64,000 nt of DNA from Leptospiraceae bacterium. GTDB taxonomy: Bacteria > Spirochaetota > Leptospiria > Leptospirales > Leptonemataceae. Of this stretch, positions 28,366-38,083 are shown piece by piece; the first letter of the stretch is position 1, and each line of letters begins with the position of its first letter. The stretch lies in the NCBI GenBank assembly GCA_026005135.1, contig BPKM01000001.1, positions 248,001 through 312,000 on the forward strand, given 5' to 3'. The notes below the pieces were generated by a model. That model was not told the origin of the DNA and did no database searches. It saw only the letters and a list, made by a program, of their open reading frames with translations. A program made the translations under genes and the position numbers.

Positions 28366-29142
28366 ATGAAAGAACAATTGTTTATCATAGTGATTTTAAT
28401 CTCTTCTTATATTTCTTTATGGGGTATTGATGTAGAACCAGCAGTAAATTATATATGCCGATTAGCTAAAGAAAAAAATCAATATGAAGTTGCAGTATTT
28501 CCTTTTACATCTATTGATGGCGAAGAAACAAAAGAAACCAAAAAAATTCATCAATTATTTATAGCAAAATTACTTCAATGTAAAGATTTAACTATAATTG
28601 ACCAACAAAAAATAGATAAAGTTTTAGAACAACAGGCAAAACTACAATCCGGACTTTATTCAGATGTTGATGATATACAATTAGGACAATTAGTTGGAGC
28701 AAAAACCTTACTTTATGGCATGTATGATGAAAGTTTTCTACAGATCAGTCTTATAGATGCTGCCAAAGGAAATGTTATTGGTGCTTATGCTATTGATAAA
28801 GAGAATAAAAAGGAATTATCACAAAAACAAGCAGAAGATCATCATAAAGAATTCAAAATAAAACAAGCCTTACGTTATTTATTTCATCATAGACCAGCCT
28901 TATTTGTATATGTTGTTACAACAGATGAAGAATTACAAGAACTAAAAAAAAGAAGACCAAGTCGACATAAAAAATTTATGAATTTAATAGATCATATAAA
29001 AAATTCTATTAAGGATCCCCAAAAAAAAGAAGAATTAGAAGAATTAAGAAAAATAGTACATAAACTACGAGAAAATCCAAAAATAGATACAATTCTAAAA
29101 CAACGAAGAAAGCAGGCTTTAAAAAGAATTCAGGAAAAATAA
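28366..29142 (+). CDS. FlgO/CsgG-like envelope protein
   Basis: Taken from the ATG at 28366 (258 aa). A signal segment (LFIIVILISSYISLWG) is followed by YEVAVFPFTSIDGEE, TIIDQQKIDKVLEQQ and VGAKTLLYGMYDESFLQISLIDAAKGNVIGAY, the pattern of the CsgG/FlgO/LpoB alpha-beta fold that senses or assembles in the envelope. The C-terminal 90 residues are basic and coiled-coil. The precise role is unknown; several spirochaete lipoproteins of this fold are uncharacterised. It ends 1 base before the stop of a convergent gene. Confidence 0.6.
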   Translation: MKEQLFIIVILISSYISLWGIDVEPAVNYICRLAKEKNQYEVAVFPFTSIDGEETKETKKIHQLFIAKLLQCKDLTIIDQQKIDKVLEQQAKLQSGLYSDVDDIQLGQLVGAKTLLYGMYDESFLQISLIDAAKGNVIGAYAIDKENKKELSQKQAEDHHKEFKIKQALRYLFHHRPALFVYVVTTDEELQELKKRRPSRHKKFMNLIDHIKNSIKDPQKKEELEELRKIVHKLRENPKIDTILKQRRKQALKRIQEK

Positions 29143-29143
29143 T

Positions 29144-29827
29144 TTACTTGATACGAATTGCTTTCCATTGACCGGAGCTATGAGTTCCGGTATATTTTCC
29201 TTCTATTTCGCCTTTATTATTTAGAGAGCCATAATAAATTTGTTTGAATTCATAAGGAGCGCCAATTTCAATACAACTTCTATCTGAACAGGAACGTATA
29301 AATTGAATAGAATTCCCTTTAATTTGTAAAAATTGTAAAAATTCAATTTTACCTTTTCCCCAATGAGGGAACTGTACATAACCACCAGGAAATCCAGATT
29401 GTGTATAATAAATTGTTAAATAACCTTCATGTCCACCTGCTGTTATCTTATATTTACCAATAAAATTTTTAATAGTATAATTCTGATAAGTAGATAATAA
29501 ATCTTCTTTAAAGGAATCTTCATCGCTAAAAAAAACAATTTTTTTAATAGAATCTAATGAATAATCATTTATAGTATATTCTTCTTCGGATTCTGAAGGT
29601 TCTTTTAATTGAATTTTATCTATATTAATAGAAGATAATATACCTTGTTTTGTATCTTGATTTTTGAAATATATATAAGCAGGTTTATCGATTTTACAAC
29701 TTTGTTGTGTTAAAAAACTTTGAATCATTCCAGTTGCAAGAGAAGATAATGCCATTAAAGAAATTGTAGTAAATAGATTTTTTTTTGTATTAAAATATCC
29801 TTTAAGATGTTGAACAATCATATTCAT
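29144..29827 (-). CDS. Hypothetical secreted or anchored protein, 227 aa
   Basis: The 227-aa product has a hydrophobic segment (about 17-37, LFTTISLMALSSLATGMIQSF) then an extracytoplasmic part. KPAYIYFKNQDTKQGILSSINIDKIQL resembles a small beta-barrel; the C-terminal half contains two Cys in SCSDRSC and IEGKYTGTHSSGQWKAIRIK, a motif common in short secreted beta-rich proteins. No family can be named. Convergent with the FlgO-like gene, 1 base apart. Confidence 0.55.
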   Translation of the reverse strand: MNMIVQHLKGYFNTKKNLFTTISLMALSSLATGMIQSFLTQQSCKIDKPAYIYFKNQDTKQGILSSINIDKIQLKEPSESEEEYTINDYSLDSIKKIVFFSDEDSFKEDLLSTYQNYTIKNFIGKYKITAGGHEGYLTIYYTQSGFPGGYVQFPHWGKGKIEFLQFLQIKGNSIQFIRSCSDRSCIEIGAPYEFKQIYYGSLNNKGEIEGKYTGTHSSGQWKAIRIK

Positions 29828-30053
29828 TATATCGGTTTTTTTTGATTTTAATAAGAGGATATTTTATTATATTGAGATAATTAATATAAAACTTCTTTTA
29901 CTTAACATAAACGAAAGCTAAATGATATTTATAGAGTTAATAGTTGATAAAATATTTTATATTAATAAAAAAATTGACGTCAAATACCGATAAGAAATAA
30001 TAAGATTGACAATCATAATAAATGTGTAAAATATTATATAAATTGAGGGAAAA

Positions 30054-31138
30054 ATGTCACTTTCAGAGGAAAAAATTAATTATCCGATAGAAATTCTAAA
30101 TTACGAAAAGAAAATATATGATCAACGCCAATTAATTGAAATATCACGTGCATTAAATTCAACCTTAGATTATAAATATTTAATTAATGCAGTAATTGAT
30201 GTATGTTTAGCTCAGGTTCAGACTTTAAGTGCAGCTTTATTTTTAAGTCCAGAACAGGATGCTTCCTATTTAGAACTTGTACCAGATTTTAAAGGATTTG
30301 ATTTACTGAATCTTTTAGAATTCTATAAGATTTCTTTAGAATCTAATTTAATAGAATTGTTAAAAAAAACAAATAAAGCATATATTATTAATGAATTAGA
30401 AACTATTTCTGAACTTTCTAACGAAAAGGAATTACAGATTTTAAAAGAGTTAGGTGCCCATTTAGTAATTCCAATGAAGGCAAAGGGAAATATTATAGGA
30501 ATTATTGCTTTAGGAGAAAAAATAACTGGAGAAGAATATACTAATTCAGAAAAGGAATTTTTAGTTGATTTAGCTTCGCTTGGTGCAATTGCTGTAGATA
30601 ATGCTCGTTTATACGAAAGAGCAACAGTAGATATGATGACTGGATTAAAAAATCATGCTTATTTTCAATCTCGATTAAAAGAAGAAAGAGAAAAAGCCTT
30701 AAAAAGAGGAACAAATTTATATCTAATGTTAACAGATATAGATAAATTTAAAAATTTTAATGATACTTATGGACATCAAGCAGGGGATGAAGTTTTAAAA
30801 GCAGTAGCAAAAGTTTTAAATTCCTTAGCAAAATCCCCTTTTTTTGCTGCTCGTTATGGAGGAGAAGAGTTCTGTCTTGTTATGCCAGGTGTGCAAAATG
30901 ATGAAGAAGCCTTAGAAATAGGAGAGAAATTTCGTTCAGGTGTGGAAGATATGATTGTATATCATGAAGGGTTAGAATTAAAAGTCACTTCTTCTGCTGG
31001 CATTGCAAAATTTGATCCAAAGTAGATGCAAAAACCAATAAGTATTTAATTGAAAGAGCAGATAAAGCATTGTATGAATGTAAAAGACGAGGTCGAAATA
31101 GAGTATTATTATATCATAAAATATTTCAATCAAATTAA
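30054..31138 (+). pseudogene. GAF-GGDEF diguanylate cyclase, 3' frameshift
   Basis: The 323-codon frame encodes a GAF domain (about 35-185) and a GGDEF domain with DMMTGLKNHAYFQSRL and the active-site motif YGGEEF. It stops at TAG just after FDPK, but the next frame carries on as VDAKTNKYLIERADKALYECKRRGRNRV…, the normal last helix of GGDEF domains, to a TAA at 31138. One extra A in the AAA run ahead of that TAG restores a 361-aa protein. Upstream are TTGACGTCAA (29974-29983) and TTGACA (30006-30011) as possible -35 elements. Either a real truncation of the last helix or a homopolymer error. Confidence 0.8.
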
Positions 31139-31315
31139 TTTAAAAAACTCCATTCATTATTTAAAATCCAGTTTTACCCTGAACTGAACAAGGTTCATTT
31201 ATAATAAAATTTAAATATCAATAAAAAATATTGTAAATTTATTGCTTTATGGTTGACGAAATCCTTAAAGCAAAAAAGCTATCCATCGTTTAGAAAATAA
31301 AAAAAGGGGAAATAA

Positions 31316-32230
31316 ATGTATTCTTATGTATTTGCAGGACAAGGTTCACAAAGACCTGGAATGGGAATAGATTTTTACGAAACATACGACGAAGCAAAAA
31401 AAATTTTTGATATTGCATCAGAATCCTTAGGAGAAGATATAAAGAAAATTTGTTTTGAAGAAGATCCACGATTAAATCTAACAGAATATACGCAACCAAG
31501 CATTTTAACAATGGAAATTGCAGTATATGAAGTATTAAAAAAATTTAATAAAAAAGGTGAATATTTTGCTGGACATAGTCTTGGAGAATATTCAGCCTTA
31601 ACAGCTGCAGATGTTTTTACAATTACAGATGCTGTTAAAATAGTAAAAAAACGGGGAGAATTAATGCAAAGAGCAGTTCCAGAAGGTGTTGGAGCAATGG
31701 CTGCTTTAATTTCAGAGGATATAGAACAATATGATTATAAAACAATTTTACAAAAATATGATGTAGATCTTGCTAATATAAATTCCAAGGATCAGGTAGT
31801 TATTAGTGGAAAAAAAGAAAATGTAGAAAAGGCTGTAGAAGAAATTAAAAATAATTATTTATCTATCGAAGCAGTTTTTTTGAATGTAAGTGCACCTTTC
31901 CATTCTCGGTTAATGAAAGAGATAGAACCAGAATTTCGCGATTATTTATTACAATTTCCAATAAAAAAAGAAAATTGTATTTCTGTGCTTTCGAATTATA
32001 CAGGAGATTTTCATCATCCAGATAATTTAATTGATAACCTTGTTTTTCAGATTAGTGGTTCTGTTAGGTGGATAGAAAATATGAACAATCTAATAAAAAA
32101 GAAAAATAAAATTATCGAAATTGGTCCTAATAGACCACTGGGAAAATTCTTTTTAACCCTGGGAGAAGAGGTGCCATCTATAATTAATGTTCGTTCCTTA
32201 TATAAGATTTTTCCAGAATTAAAAAAATAA
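31316..32230 (+). CDS. fabD: Malonyl-CoA:ACP acyltransferase FabD
   Basis: The 304-aa product shows FAGQGSQRPGMG at the N-terminus, the nucleophile Ser in GHSLGEYSAL (about 84-93), and VSAPFHSRLM with the catalytic His. It loads malonyl units on ACP. It is the first gene of a seven-gene same-strand fatty acid synthase cluster and follows a 177-base gap that presumably holds the promoter; the gap has no clear operator. A GGGGAAAT site precedes the ATG. Confidence 0.93.
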   Translation: MYSYVFAGQGSQRPGMGIDFYETYDEAKKIFDIASESLGEDIKKICFEEDPRLNLTEYTQPSILTMEIAVYEVLKKFNKKGEYFAGHSLGEYSALTAADVFTITDAVKIVKKRGELMQRAVPEGVGAMAALISEDIEQYDYKTILQKYDVDLANINSKDQVVISGKKENVEKAVEEIKNNYLSIEAVFLNVSAPFHSRLMKEIEPEFRDYLLQFPIKKENCISVLSNYTGDFHHPDNLIDNLVFQISGSVRWIENMNNLIKKKNKIIEIGPNRPLGKFFLTLGEEVPSIINVRSLYKIFPELKK

Positions 32231-32253
32231 ATAGTTTTACCAAAGGAGATTTT

Positions 32254-33198
32254 ATGTTTCGAAATAAAAATTATTGGGCAATAATATTAGGTGGTTCTAG
32301 TGGATTTGGTTTAGCAAGTGCAAAACGTCTCGCAAAAGCTGGTATGAATATATGTATTGTTCATCGAGATAGAAAAGGGGCAATGCATAGAATTGAACCA
32401 GAATTCCAGAAAATTCGTGATGAAAATGTTCAATTAAAAACCTTCAATTTAGATGCATTAAGCGAAGAAGGCAGAAAAACAGTATTAGATGATTTACAAA
32501 ATGAGCTTCAGAAGACAAACGGAAAAATTCGTACTCTTTTACATTCTATAGCATTTGGTAATTTAAAATTAATGGTTCCAATCAAAAAACATAGAAATTA
32601 TGATCCAGCAGAAAAGTTAGCATTAAAATTGGGAATAGATAAAGAAAAATTACGTGAAGAAGCAACCAAACTTTTTTTAGAAGAAAATATTGATGAATTA
32701 ATGTATATTGCAAAAGAACCAGAATATAATGAAGAGTTCTTTTTAACAGACGAAGATATAGCAAATACAATTTATGCAATGGGTACAAGTTTATATACAT
32801 GGGTAAAAGATATATTTAATCGAAATTTATTTGCAGAAGATGCAAGAATACTTGGACTTACAAGCGAAGGAAATGAAGTTGCTTGGAGAGGATATGCAGC
32901 TGTAAGTGCTGCTAAAGTAGCTTTAGAATCAATATCTCGTTCAATAGCCTATGAATTTGGACCATATGGAATAAGAAGTAATATTTTACAACCTGGTGTT
33001 ACTGATACACCAGCATTAAGGTTAATACCTGGAAGTTCTCATATGGCTGCTCATTCTCGTTTAAGAAATCCATTAGGACGATTAACAACACCAGAAGATG
33101 TAGCAAATGTTGTTTATGTTATGAGTTTAGATGAAACAGCATGGATCAATGGGACAATTATACGCGTAGATGGTGGAGAAAGAATTGCAGGTAATTAG
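32254..33198 (+). CDS. Enoyl-ACP reductase, FabI/FabL-type SDR with insertion
   Basis: The 314-aa SDR has the cofactor loop GGSSGFGLASAKRLAKAG, SIAFG in place of the usual active loop, and RGYAAVSAAKVALES, giving the Tyr-x6-Lys spacing of enoyl-ACP reductases rather than the Tyr-x3-Lys of FabG. A helical insertion of about 70 residues (roughly 110-185) makes it longer than FabI (about 260 aa). It would reduce the enoyl-ACP at the end of each elongation cycle. An AAGGAG site precedes it. The assignment rests on the motif and its neighbours. Confidence 0.8.
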   Translation: MFRNKNYWAIILGGSSGFGLASAKRLAKAGMNICIVHRDRKGAMHRIEPEFQKIRDENVQLKTFNLDALSEEGRKTVLDDLQNELQKTNGKIRTLLHSIAFGNLKLMVPIKKHRNYDPAEKLALKLGIDKEKLREEATKLFLEENIDELMYIAKEPEYNEEFFLTDEDIANTIYAMGTSLYTWVKDIFNRNLFAEDARILGLTSEGNEVAWRGYAAVSAAKVALESISRSIAYEFGPYGIRSNILQPGVTDTPALRLIPGSSHMAAHSRLRNPLGRLTTPEDVANVVYVMSLDETAWINGTIIRVDGGERIAGN

Positions 33199-33221
33199 CT
33201 AAGAAAAAAAATAAATTTATT

Positions 33222-33809
33222 ATGAAATATAAAGAATTTTTAGAAAGAACACAATTTGATAAAATAGAACTTTTAGCATTTTCTCAGGGAAATCTTATAG
33301 AAGACCCCCCAGGAGAAATAGCGAAATTACCAGCCCCACCATTTTTATTAATCGATAGAATTACTCTTATTGAAAAACAAGGGCGAAAAGGGAGAATTGT
33401 AGCAGAAAAAGATATTTTAATTGATGAATGGTTTTTCCAGTGTCATTTTCGTGATGATCCTGTAATGCCGGGTTCTCTTGGAATAGATGCTATTTGGCAA
33501 TTAATTGGATTTTTTTGTTGTACAAATGGAGCAATAGGTTCTGGTCGTGCCCTTGGTGCAGGAGAAATTGAATTTAATGGTCAGGTTCGACCTTATAATA
33601 AAAAAATAGAATATCAAATTGATATTTTACGATATAGTGAATTAAAAGAACAGGGTGTAGCTATTGCAGTTGGAGATGCCAAACTATTAGTTGATGGAGA
33701 ATTAATTTATACAATTAAAAAAGCAAGAGTTGGAATATTTAAAGATATTGCTTATAGAAATTATCCTTTAAAAACAAAACACCATTTAGGTGGTATATTA
33801 AAAACTTAA
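33222..33809 (+). CDS. fabA: 3-hydroxydecanoyl-ACP dehydratase/isomerase FabA
   Basis: The 195-aa product has the FabA hallmark CHFRDDPVMPGSLGIDAIWQ with His about 75 and Asp about 89 at the spacing of the E. coli catalytic pair, followed by GRALGAGEIEFNGQV. FabA dehydrates 3-hydroxyacyl-ACP and isomerises the trans-2 to cis-3 double bond, the entry to unsaturated fatty acids. A true FabA outside Proteobacteria is unusual and is one of the notable features of this cluster. The first 40 residues are longer than in E. coli. Confidence 0.9.
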   Translation: MKYKEFLERTQFDKIELLAFSQGNLIEDPPGEIAKLPAPPFLLIDRITLIEKQGRKGRIVAEKDILIDEWFFQCHFRDDPVMPGSLGIDAIWQLIGFFCCTNGAIGSGRALGAGEIEFNGQVRPYNKKIEYQIDILRYSELKEQGVAIAVGDAKLLVDGELIYTIKKARVGIFKDIAYRNYPLKTKHHLGGILKT

Positions 33810-33820
33810 AAGGAGATATA

Positions 33821-34549
33821 ATGAGTGAAAAAAAATTAGCACTTGTAACAGGTGCAAGTAGAGGAATAGGAAGAGCTATAGCAAAAGAATTACATCAAAA
33901 AGGATTTCTTATTGGTATTCATTATAATTCCTCTAAGGAATCTGCTGAAACTTTATTACAGGAATTAGGAGATGGTTTATTAATTCAGGCAGATTTATCT
34001 ACTATAGAAGGTTGTGATAAAATATACGAAGAAATTAAAAATGCAAAAATACCCTTAGAAGTTTTAGTGAATAATGCTGGATTTGTAAAGGATAATCCAA
34101 TTTTTAATGCATCTTTAGAAGAATTTGATCAAATGGTTAATATCAATATGAAGACAGTCTGGTATTTAACAAAACGATTAATGCGATTGATGATTCGCAA
34201 TCGTTCTGGAAGAATTATTAATATTTCTTCTATTATTGGAAGTATAGGTAATCCCACTCAATCTATTTATGGTATGACGAAAGCTGCAATTGATAATTTT
34301 ACAAAAACAGCAGCAATGGAAATGGCAGAATATGGTATTTTAGTAAATTCCGTAGCACCAGGCTTCATAGATACAGATATGACAAAAGATTTACCAGATG
34401 ATCATAAAAAAATGATACTTGATAGAATACCATTAAAACGTATGGGAAAACCAGAAGAAATTGCAGAAGTTGTGGGTTTTTTAGCTACATCAGGAAGTTA
34501 TATTACTGGAACAGTAATCCATGTAAATGGTGGTATGTATGGCGGTTGA
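33821..34549 (+). CDS. fabG: 3-oxoacyl-ACP reductase FabG
   Basis: The 242-aa SDR has TGASRGIGRAIA near the N-terminus, NNAGFVKD, the Ser in ISSIIGSIG, and the Tyr-x3-Lys in YGMTKAAI, then VAPGFIDTDMT, all standard for FabG. It performs the first reduction after condensation. AAGGAG precedes the ATG. Its last codons overlap the start of the FabZ-like gene. Confidence 0.92.
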   Translation: MSEKKLALVTGASRGIGRAIAKELHQKGFLIGIHYNSSKESAETLLQELGDGLLIQADLSTIEGCDKIYEEIKNAKIPLEVLVNNAGFVKDNPIFNASLEEFDQMVNINMKTVWYLTKRLMRLMIRNRSGRIINISSIIGSIGNPTQSIYGMTKAAIDNFTKTAAMEMAEYGILVNSVAPGFIDTDMTKDLPDDHKKMILDRIPLKRMGKPEEIAEVVGFLATSGSYITGTVIHVNGGMYGG

Positions 34550-34988
34550 TTTAGAATTAAAACAAAAAATTTTAAATGCAATTCCACAACAGCCCCCTTT
34601 TCGTTTTATTGATGATATAATAGAAATTTCTGACGATAGAATTGTCGGAAAATATACTTATAAACGAGATGAGTTTTTTTATAAAGGACATTTTCCCGAG
34701 AAACCAATAACACCTGGTGTAATTATCTTAGAAACAATGGCACAAACAGGTGTAGTTGCTCTTGGAATATATTTAGAATTAAAAAAGAATCAACCCATAG
34801 ATAAAACAACATTATTTACAGAAGCTCAAGTAGAATTTTCTAATGTTGTTTTGCCAGAAGAAACAGTTTATATTTATGGAAAGTTAATCTATTATAGAAA
34901 GAATAAAATTAAAGCACAGGTAGAAGTTAAAAAAGAAAATGGTACATTGGTAGCTATAGGTGAGTTAGCAGGAGTGGGAGTAAAATAA
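34539..34988 (+). CDS. FabZ-like 3-hydroxyacyl-ACP dehydratase
   Basis: Taken from the ATG at 34539, which overlaps the fabG end by 11 bases; an ATG four codons earlier is possible. The 149-aa product has PPFRFIDDIIEI, GHFPEKPITPGVIILETMAQTG with the catalytic His, and a hot-dog fold pattern. The cluster therefore has two dehydratases: FabA for the isomerising step and this FabZ-like one for general dehydration. FabZ is the nearest known family. Confidence 0.85.
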   Translation: MAVDLELKQKILNAIPQQPPFRFIDDIIEISDDRIVGKYTYKRDEFFYKGHFPEKPITPGVIILETMAQTGVVALGIYLELKKNQPIDKTTLFTEAQVEFSNVVLPEETVYIYGKLIYYRKNKIKAQVEVKKENGTLVAIGELAGVGVK

Positions 34989-35002
34989 ATCAAGGAGTAT
35001 AT

Positions 35003-36283
35003 ATGGAACGAAGAGTTGTTGTTACTGGAATTGGAATAATAACATCAAATGGTCATGGTAAGGAAGAATTTGCCAATGCATTAAAGCAGGGGAAAAGTGG
35101 TATTCGTTTTCGTAAAGAATTAGAAGAATTAAAATTTTCCTGTCAGGTTGGTGGTTGGATAGACAAAGAAATCTTAGACGAAAAAGCAAAACAATATTTT
35201 TCTGAAGAAGATCTTTTAGCTATGAATGAAATTATGATCTTAGCTGGAATAGCTGGTATAGATGCCTGGAAAGATGCTGGTTTCGAAGTTCCAGATCCAA
35301 AATCTGATACAGTAAACTGGGATACAGGTTGTGTGATTGGTTTAGGATTATCTGGAATGGATACAATTGCAGAACGTGTTATTCCTTATATAGATGCAGG
35401 GAAAGTAAAAAGATTGGGATCAACAATGGTTGAACAAATTATGATGAGTTCTGTATCTGCGAAGATGAGTGGCTTGCTGGCTCTTGGAAATCAAGTAACT
35501 TCTAATAGTAGTGCGTGTAATACAGGTACTGAAGCAATTATAATGGCATATGAAAGAATACGAAGAGGAGATGCAGAAAAGATGTTAGCAGGTGGTGCAG
35601 AATCTTCTTCTAAATATATCTGGGGTGCATTTGATGCAATGAAAGTTCTTTGTTCAAAATATAATGATCAACCAGAAAAAGCTTCTCGACCAATGAGTGC
35701 AAGTGCAGGTGGTTTTATACCTGGTTCTGGTTCAGGTATATTATTATTAGAAAGTTTAGAAAGTGCAAAGAAACGCGGAGCAAAAATTTATGCAGAGATT
35801 ATAGGTGCGCATCTCAATTGTGGTGGTCAGCGAATGGGTGGAAGTATGACAGCTCCAAATTCTACATCAGTTCAAATGTGTATACGAGAAGCTGTAAGGA
35901 AAGCAGGTATTCAACCAGAAGAAATCGATGCAATTAATGGACATTTAACAGCAACAATGGCAGATCCAATCGAAGTAAATAATTGGGCACAGGCATTACA
36001 ATTGCCTCCGGAAAAATTTCCTTATATTCAATCAACAAAATCTATGGTAGGTCATTGTCTTGGAGCTGCTGGTAGTGTCGAATCTGTTGCAGTTATGTTA
36101 GAGTTAGAACAGGGATTTTTACATCCTTCTATTAATTGCGAAGATTTACACGAAAAAATCAAACCATATGAATCAAAGGTTGTAAGAACCCTTATTGAAA
36201 AAGATATAAAAATTATCGCTAAAGCAAGTTTTGGTTTTGGTGATGTTAATGGTTGTATTATATATAAAAAATGGGAAGAATGA
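35003..36283 (+). CDS. Beta-ketoacyl-ACP synthase (FabF/FabB-type)
   Basis: The 426-aa product is a KAS II/I enzyme: the active Cys is in SSACNTGTEA (about 172), and the two His residues are in NGHLTATMADP and GHCLGAAGS. The usual HGTST motif is HLTAT here. It is the condensing enzyme of this cluster. Whether it acts like FabB (accepting the FabA product for unsaturated acids) or FabF cannot be read from the sequence; pairing with FabA suggests the former. AAGGAG precedes the start. Confidence 0.9.
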   Translation: MERRVVVTGIGIITSNGHGKEEFANALKQGKSGIRFRKELEELKFSCQVGGWIDKEILDEKAKQYFSEEDLLAMNEIMILAGIAGIDAWKDAGFEVPDPKSDTVNWDTGCVIGLGLSGMDTIAERVIPYIDAGKVKRLGSTMVEQIMMSSVSAKMSGLLALGNQVTSNSSACNTGTEAIIMAYERIRRGDAEKMLAGGAESSSKYIWGAFDAMKVLCSKYNDQPEKASRPMSASAGGFIPGSGSGILLLESLESAKKRGAKIYAEIIGAHLNCGGQRMGGSMTAPNSTSVQMCIREAVRKAGIQPEEIDAINGHLTATMADPIEVNNWAQALQLPPEKFPYIQSTKSMVGHCLGAAGSVESVAVMLELEQGFLHPSINCEDLHEKIKPYESKVVRTLIEKDIKIIAKASFGFGDVNGCIIYKKWEE

Positions 36284-36322
36284 TGTAGTATTTTAAATTA
36301 AAATCATAATAAGGAGTGAACT

Positions 36323-36571
36323 ATGGAAAATCAAGAAATAATGCAAAAAGTCCTTAAAATTTTAGGACCCTATGCAAAAAATAAAGAAGCATTAAACAAT
36401 GCAAATGAAAATACAAATATCTTAAAAGATTTAGAAGTTAACTCTTCTCGTTTAGTTGATATTATCTTAGCTTTAGAAGATGAATTTGATATTGAAATTG
36501 ATGATTCTGAAGCAGATAAAGTTCAAACAGTTGGAGCAGCAGTTGAGTTAATTAAAAAGAAAGTAGGCTAA
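36323..36571 (+). CDS. Acyl carrier protein
   Basis: The 82-aa acidic product aligns with ACP: LEVNSSRLVDIILALEDEFDIEIDD, where Ser 41 is at the position of the phosphopantetheine Ser (the usual Asp-Ser-Leu is Asn-Ser-Ser here). This divergence from the housekeeping motif suggests a cluster-specific carrier. AAGGAG precedes the ATG and a strong terminator follows the stop. Confidence 0.88.
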   Translation: MENQEIMQKVLKILGPYAKNKEALNNANENTNILKDLEVNSSRLVDIILALEDEFDIEIDDSEADKVQTVGAAVELIKKKVG

Positions 36572-36575
36572 TATA

Positions 36576-36598
36576 AAAGGAGACATTTTGTCTCCTTT
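36576..36598 (+). terminator. Intrinsic terminator after the ACP gene
   Basis: AAAGGAGACA–TTT–TGTCTCCTTT is a perfect 10-bp stem with a 3-base loop, followed by ATTTCTTATTT. It ends the fab cluster transcript, so the acyltransferase and PPTase genes beyond may need their own promoter or read-through. Confidence 0.85.
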
Positions 36599-36609
36599 AT
36601 TTCTTATTT

Positions 36610-37356
36610 GTGAAAAAATTATATATTAAGCATATTATTTTATTAAATTTGCAAAAATTATTAGGCAATATATTTTTTCCATTTATAGGTTGTCTTATTG
36701 TATTTTATTTTAGGTATTTTCAAAAATATAAAATTCCAGAAATAAAAAAAATTCGAGATTATTATAAAAGCTTAATAAAACAAAATAAACCAATATTAAT
36801 TTGTCCCAATCATTTAACGATGATAGATTCTGCCATAATTCAATGGGCATTAGCTAGTAATATATTTTATTTGTTTCATTTTTCTAAATTTCCCTGGAAT
36901 ATTGTAGCAAAAGAAAATGCAGAAAAAAATATAATATTTCGTATTATTACTTTTTTAAATAAATGTATTTTGATAGATAGAAAGGGAACAAAAGAACATA
37001 AAGAATTAATATTAAATAAACTTCGTTATGTATTATCTAAAAAAGAATCTGTTTGTATTTTTATTGAAGGAACAAGAAGTCCAACAGGAAAATTATTAGA
37101 AAATCAAATTAATTATGGTGCTGGGCAATTAATATTAGACGTTCCAGAAACAAATGTCATTGTGATTTATTTAAGAGGTAAGCATCAAAAAACTAAATCA
37201 GATTTTCCGATAAAAAACGAAGAATTTTTTTTAAGATATTTTACATTACAACCAGAAACTGATAAAAAAGGATTACGAGCTCAAAAAGAAATCACTTTAC
37301 AAATTTTAGAACAATTAAAAAAATTTGAAGATGAATATTTTTCTATCTACCAATGA
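36610..37356 (+). CDS. PlsC-like 1-acyl-glycerol-3-phosphate acyltransferase
   Basis: The 248-aa product (GTG start at 36610; no good ribosome site, but no nearby ATG) has a hydrophobic N-terminal helix, NHLTMID (the His-x4-Asp acyltransferase motif) and FIEGTRSP. It would transfer an acyl chain from ACP to a glycerolipid or related acceptor, in the membrane. Its place directly after the fab cluster suggests it handles that product. It overlaps the next gene by 32 bases. Confidence 0.8.
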   Translation: MKKLYIKHIILLNLQKLLGNIFFPFIGCLIVFYFRYFQKYKIPEIKKIRDYYKSLIKQNKPILICPNHLTMIDSAIIQWALASNIFYLFHFSKFPWNIVAKENAEKNIIFRIITFLNKCILIDRKGTKEHKELILNKLRYVLSKKESVCIFIEGTRSPTGKLLENQINYGAGQLILDVPETNVIVIYLRGKHQKTKSDFPIKNEEFFLRYFTLQPETDKKGLRAQKEITLQILEQLKKFEDEYFSIYQ

Positions 37357-38083
37357 TGTGATATATGGTAATGATATTGTAGATCTAAATGTTCCAGATA
37401 CTTCAATAGAGCATCTTAATCTAAGATTTATTAATAAAATTTGTACCGAAAATGAAAAGAAAAATTTTTTCTCGATGTTGGAAAAACCAACGAAAATAAG
37501 CTTAAAAGAAATGCTTGTAAATTTATGGACAATATGGTCTCTAAAGGAATCTTCTTATAAAACTGTTTCTCGAATTTATTTTATACCATTTCGCTATAAA
37601 GAATTTGAAGTCCAGAAAGGTTTTAATAATACAATTTATAAAAAATTTTTATTAAATAATATAATTTATAATAATTCGGATTTTATTCTGACTTTAACAT
37701 ATTTTTCAGGTAAAATGAATTTAAATAAAACCTCAGAGAGTCATTTTATTTTTTTGTCCTGGCTCAAAATTAAAAATGAATTACAACGTGAATATGAAAA
37801 TTATTCTCATCAAATACGTAAATATATAAATCAAACATTATATAATATATTTAAAATAAAAACAAAGGTATTCAGAAAATATGCACAAGAAGAAGAGATA
37901 TTTATGCCACCATATTTATATTTTGATAAAAAATTTTATCCAATATCTTTAAGTCATCATGGTCGATTTTTATTATTTACCTTAGCTATTAAGAAAGATA
38001 ATTTAAGTATATTTAGCAATTATTATTATAATCAAATCATCAAAATATCCAAAAATCATTATTTAATTATAGATAAAAATTGA
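37325..38083 (+). CDS. 4'-phosphopantetheinyl transferase
   Basis: The 252-aa product contains YGNDIVDLNVP (the metal-binding GNDIVDL block near residue 15) and WSLKESSYK (the KExxxK-type motif), the two signatures of AcpS/Sfp transferases, plus a C-terminal half with LSHHGRFLL. At 252 aa it is longer than AcpS (about 120) and nearer Sfp length. It would load the phosphopantetheine arm onto the cluster's own ACP. It overlaps the acyltransferase gene, so it is co-translated. Confidence 0.8.
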   Translation: MKMNIFLSTNDVIYGNDIVDLNVPDTSIEHLNLRFINKICTENEKKNFFSMLEKPTKISLKEMLVNLWTIWSLKESSYKTVSRIYFIPFRYKEFEVQKGFNNTIYKKFLLNNIIYNNSDFILTLTYFSGKMNLNKTSESHFIFLSWLKIKNELQREYENYSHQIRKYINQTLYNIFKIKTKVFRKYAQEEEIFMPPYLYFDKKFYPISLSHHGRFLLFTLAIKKDNLSIFSNYYYNQIIKISKNHYLIIDKN

